A stretch of DNA of 64,000 bases from Bacteroidota bacterium. GTDB taxonomy: Bacteria; Bacteroidota; Bacteroidia; Chitinophagales; Chitinophagaceae. The notes under the pieces were generated by a model. It did not search any database. It was not told the DNA's origin and worked only from the letters and a program-made list of their open reading frames with translations. The stretch spans positions 248,001 to 312,000 of the forward strand of contig JAFDZS010000007.1 of assembly GCA_018266775.1 (NCBI GenBank), written 5' to 3'. Made by a program: the position numbers and the translations under genes. Within the stretch, counting starts at the first letter, position 1; the number at the start of each line of letters is the position of its first letter. This document shows positions 62,848 through 64,000 of the stretch, in pieces.

Positions 62848-64000
62848 TTATTTTACTTCCTGTAAATCAACAAGGCGTTTGTAAAAACCGTTTTGGGCAA
62901 TAAGGCTGTCGTGAGTACCGCGTTCAACAATCTCGCCTTTCTGCAATACCACAATTTCATCTGCGTGGCGAATAGTGCTGAGGCGGTGGGCAATGACTAT
63001 GGAAGTACGGTTGGTCATCAGGTTATTGATGGCATCCTGAACGAGACGTTCACTTTCAGTATCGAGAGAGGATGTGGCTTCATCCAAAATTAATATTGGT
63101 GGGTTTTTTAAAACTGCCCTTGCAATGGTCAACCTTTGCTTTTCGCCACCGCTTAATTTACTGCCACGGTCACCAATATTGGTTTGATAGCCCTCTTCTT
63201 TCTGAACAATAAAATTATGGGCATTGGCCACTTTAGCTGCCTGCTCAATATCAGCGTCGGTGGCACCGGTCATTCCCAGTGCAATATTGTTCCGGATACT
63301 GTCATTAAATAAAATAGGTTCCTGTGTTACAATACTGATCAGGCCACGCAACGATTGCAATGAATACTCTTTGATATTTACACCATCCACCAGTATTTCG
63401 CCAGAACTGGTATCGTGAAAACGCGGAACCAGGTCGGCCAGTGTGCTTTTGCCTGCACCACTGCTGCCCACCAGTGCAACAGTTTTTCCTTTAGGTATGG
63501 TAAGGTTGATGTTTTTCAAAATCACGGCATCATCATACATGAAGCCCACATTCTTAAACTCGATGCCCTGCTGTAATGTTTGAATTTGTTTACCATTGGG
63601 ATTATCATCTACGGTAACAGGTGCTTTCAAAACCTCTTCTATCCTGTCTATTGCAGCGCTTCCTCTTTGCATATTACTGAAAGCTGTTGATATAGATTTT
63701 GCAGGGTCAATGACGTTATAGAACAATCCCATGTACATCAGGAATAATGAGCCAGTAAGACCCAGACTTCCACCCTGCGCTTCACTCAACACTATGCGGC
63801 CACCGAACCAGAGAATCCCCGCGAAAATAGCTACACCCATCATTTCACTCATTGGGGAAGCTAAGTCACGGCGAAAACCCATTCTGTTACGGGCATGCAG
63901 GAATGCATCACTAATGGTAAAAAACTTATTGCGTAAAGTGCCTTCAACATTAAATGCTTTGATTACTCTTAATCCACCCAAAGTTTCATCAACGGTAGAA
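62848..64000 (-). CDS. ABC exporter, MsbA-type (C-terminal part)
   Basis: This partial gene continues past the right edge. It encodes the last ~384 residues of a half-size exporter: the end of the membrane domain (STVDETLGGLRVIKAFN, FLMYMGLFYNVIDPAKSISTAFSNMQRG) and a full nucleotide-binding domain. The domain has Walker A (GSSGAGKSTLADLVPRF), Q-loop (VTQEPILFND), signature (KLSGGEKQRLTIARAVL), Walker B (ILILDEATSSLD) and H-loop (IVIAHRLSTI). The type is that of MsbA or lipid/drug exporters. The N-terminal helices are missing, so the substrate class is inference. Confidence 0.93.
   Translation of the reverse strand, partial: STVDETLGGLRVIKAFNVEGTLRNKFFTISDAFLHARNRMGFRRDLASPMSEMMGVAIFAGILWFGGRIVLSEAQGGSLGLTGSLFLMYMGLFYNVIDPAKSISTAFSNMQRGSAAIDRIEEVLKAPVTVDDNPNGKQIQTLQQGIEFKNVGFMYDDAVILKNINLTIPKGKTVALVGSSGAGKSTLADLVPRFHDTSSGEILVDGVNIKEYSLQSLRGLISIVTQEPILFNDSIRNNIALGMTGATDADIEQAAKVANAHNFIVQKEEGYQTNIGDRGSKLSGGEKQRLTIARAVLKNPPILILDEATSSLDTESERLVQDAINNLMTNRTSIVIAHRLSTIRHADEIVVLQKGEIVERGTHDSLIAQNGFYKRLVDLQEVK

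Overview
The window looks like ordinary chromosome from a member of the Bacteroidota, most likely Chitinophagia (Chitinophagaceae-like). The evidence is: gliding/type IX secretion genes (gldK, gldL, start of gldM); two predicted type IX cargo proteins carrying type A and type B C-terminal sorting domains; families largely confined to this phylum (DUF4271, DUF5723, DUF6515); a uroporphyrinogen-III synthase next to DUF4271; a B12-dependent ribonucleotide reductase; and repeated promoter elements of the Bacteroidota type (-7 TAnnTTTG, in the best cases with TTTG 18-20 nt upstream). The genus assignment is inference. No rRNA, tRNA, CRISPR array, prophage or intact insertion sequence was seen.

Layout. 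1-2.5 kb: gliding operon gldK-gldL-gldM on the minus strand. 2.6-8.5 kb: a DUF255 thioredoxin-fold protein, HemD, DUF4271 and a BamA/TamA-like outer-membrane protein (minus). 8.6-13.4 kb: hemW (plus), gpsA, then the acpP-fabF-rnc lipid/RNA operon (minus). 13.7-20.9 kb: small accessory genes, including a GNAT acetyltransferase, a YcxB-like protein, an OmpA protein, an overlapping pair of unknown lipoprotein genes (15.3-18.7 kb) and a DUF5723 protein. 21-24.4 kb: nrdJ. 24.7-29.2 kb: RDD protein-dtd, a MazG-like hydrolase, a TerB-like membrane protein and glycyl-tRNA synthetase. 29.3-38.3 kb: DUF3857/transglutaminase-fold protein, DinB-like protein, ferredoxin-reductase-like flavoprotein and a 1765-aa secreted subtilisin. 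38.5-43.2 kb: mfd and an MFS transporter. 43.4-49.6 kb: a lectin/PKD adhesin, small genes and gyrB. 49.8-55 kb: an AraC regulator with its neighbouring TonB siderophore receptor, and an OmpA/TSP3 protein. 55.7-64 kb: ileS, a DksA-like protein with a histone-like tail, VOC protein, aldo-keto reductase, small membrane proteins and a truncated MsbA-type ABC exporter.

How genes work together: the Gld proteins are core parts of the secretion system that should export the subtilisin (33.0-38.3 kb) and the lectin/PKD protein (43.5-46.2 kb). HemD and HemW both serve tetrapyrrole metabolism. acpP and fabF serve fatty-acid synthesis and gpsA serves phospholipid synthesis. The AraC regulator and TonB receptor form a probable iron-acquisition unit.

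I found no obvious large unknown system. The best second looks are: a five-cysteine cluster in the AraC regulator; an AT-rich island inside the ileS editing domain; a start codon buried in a long hairpin (61.6 kb); mutually exclusive hairpins at the mfd 3' end (41.9 kb); a 47-nt palindrome overlapping a promoter (4.8 kb); an orphan minus-strand unit with its own terminator (55.3-55.5 kb); and the uncharacterised lipoprotein pair at 15.3-18.7 kb.
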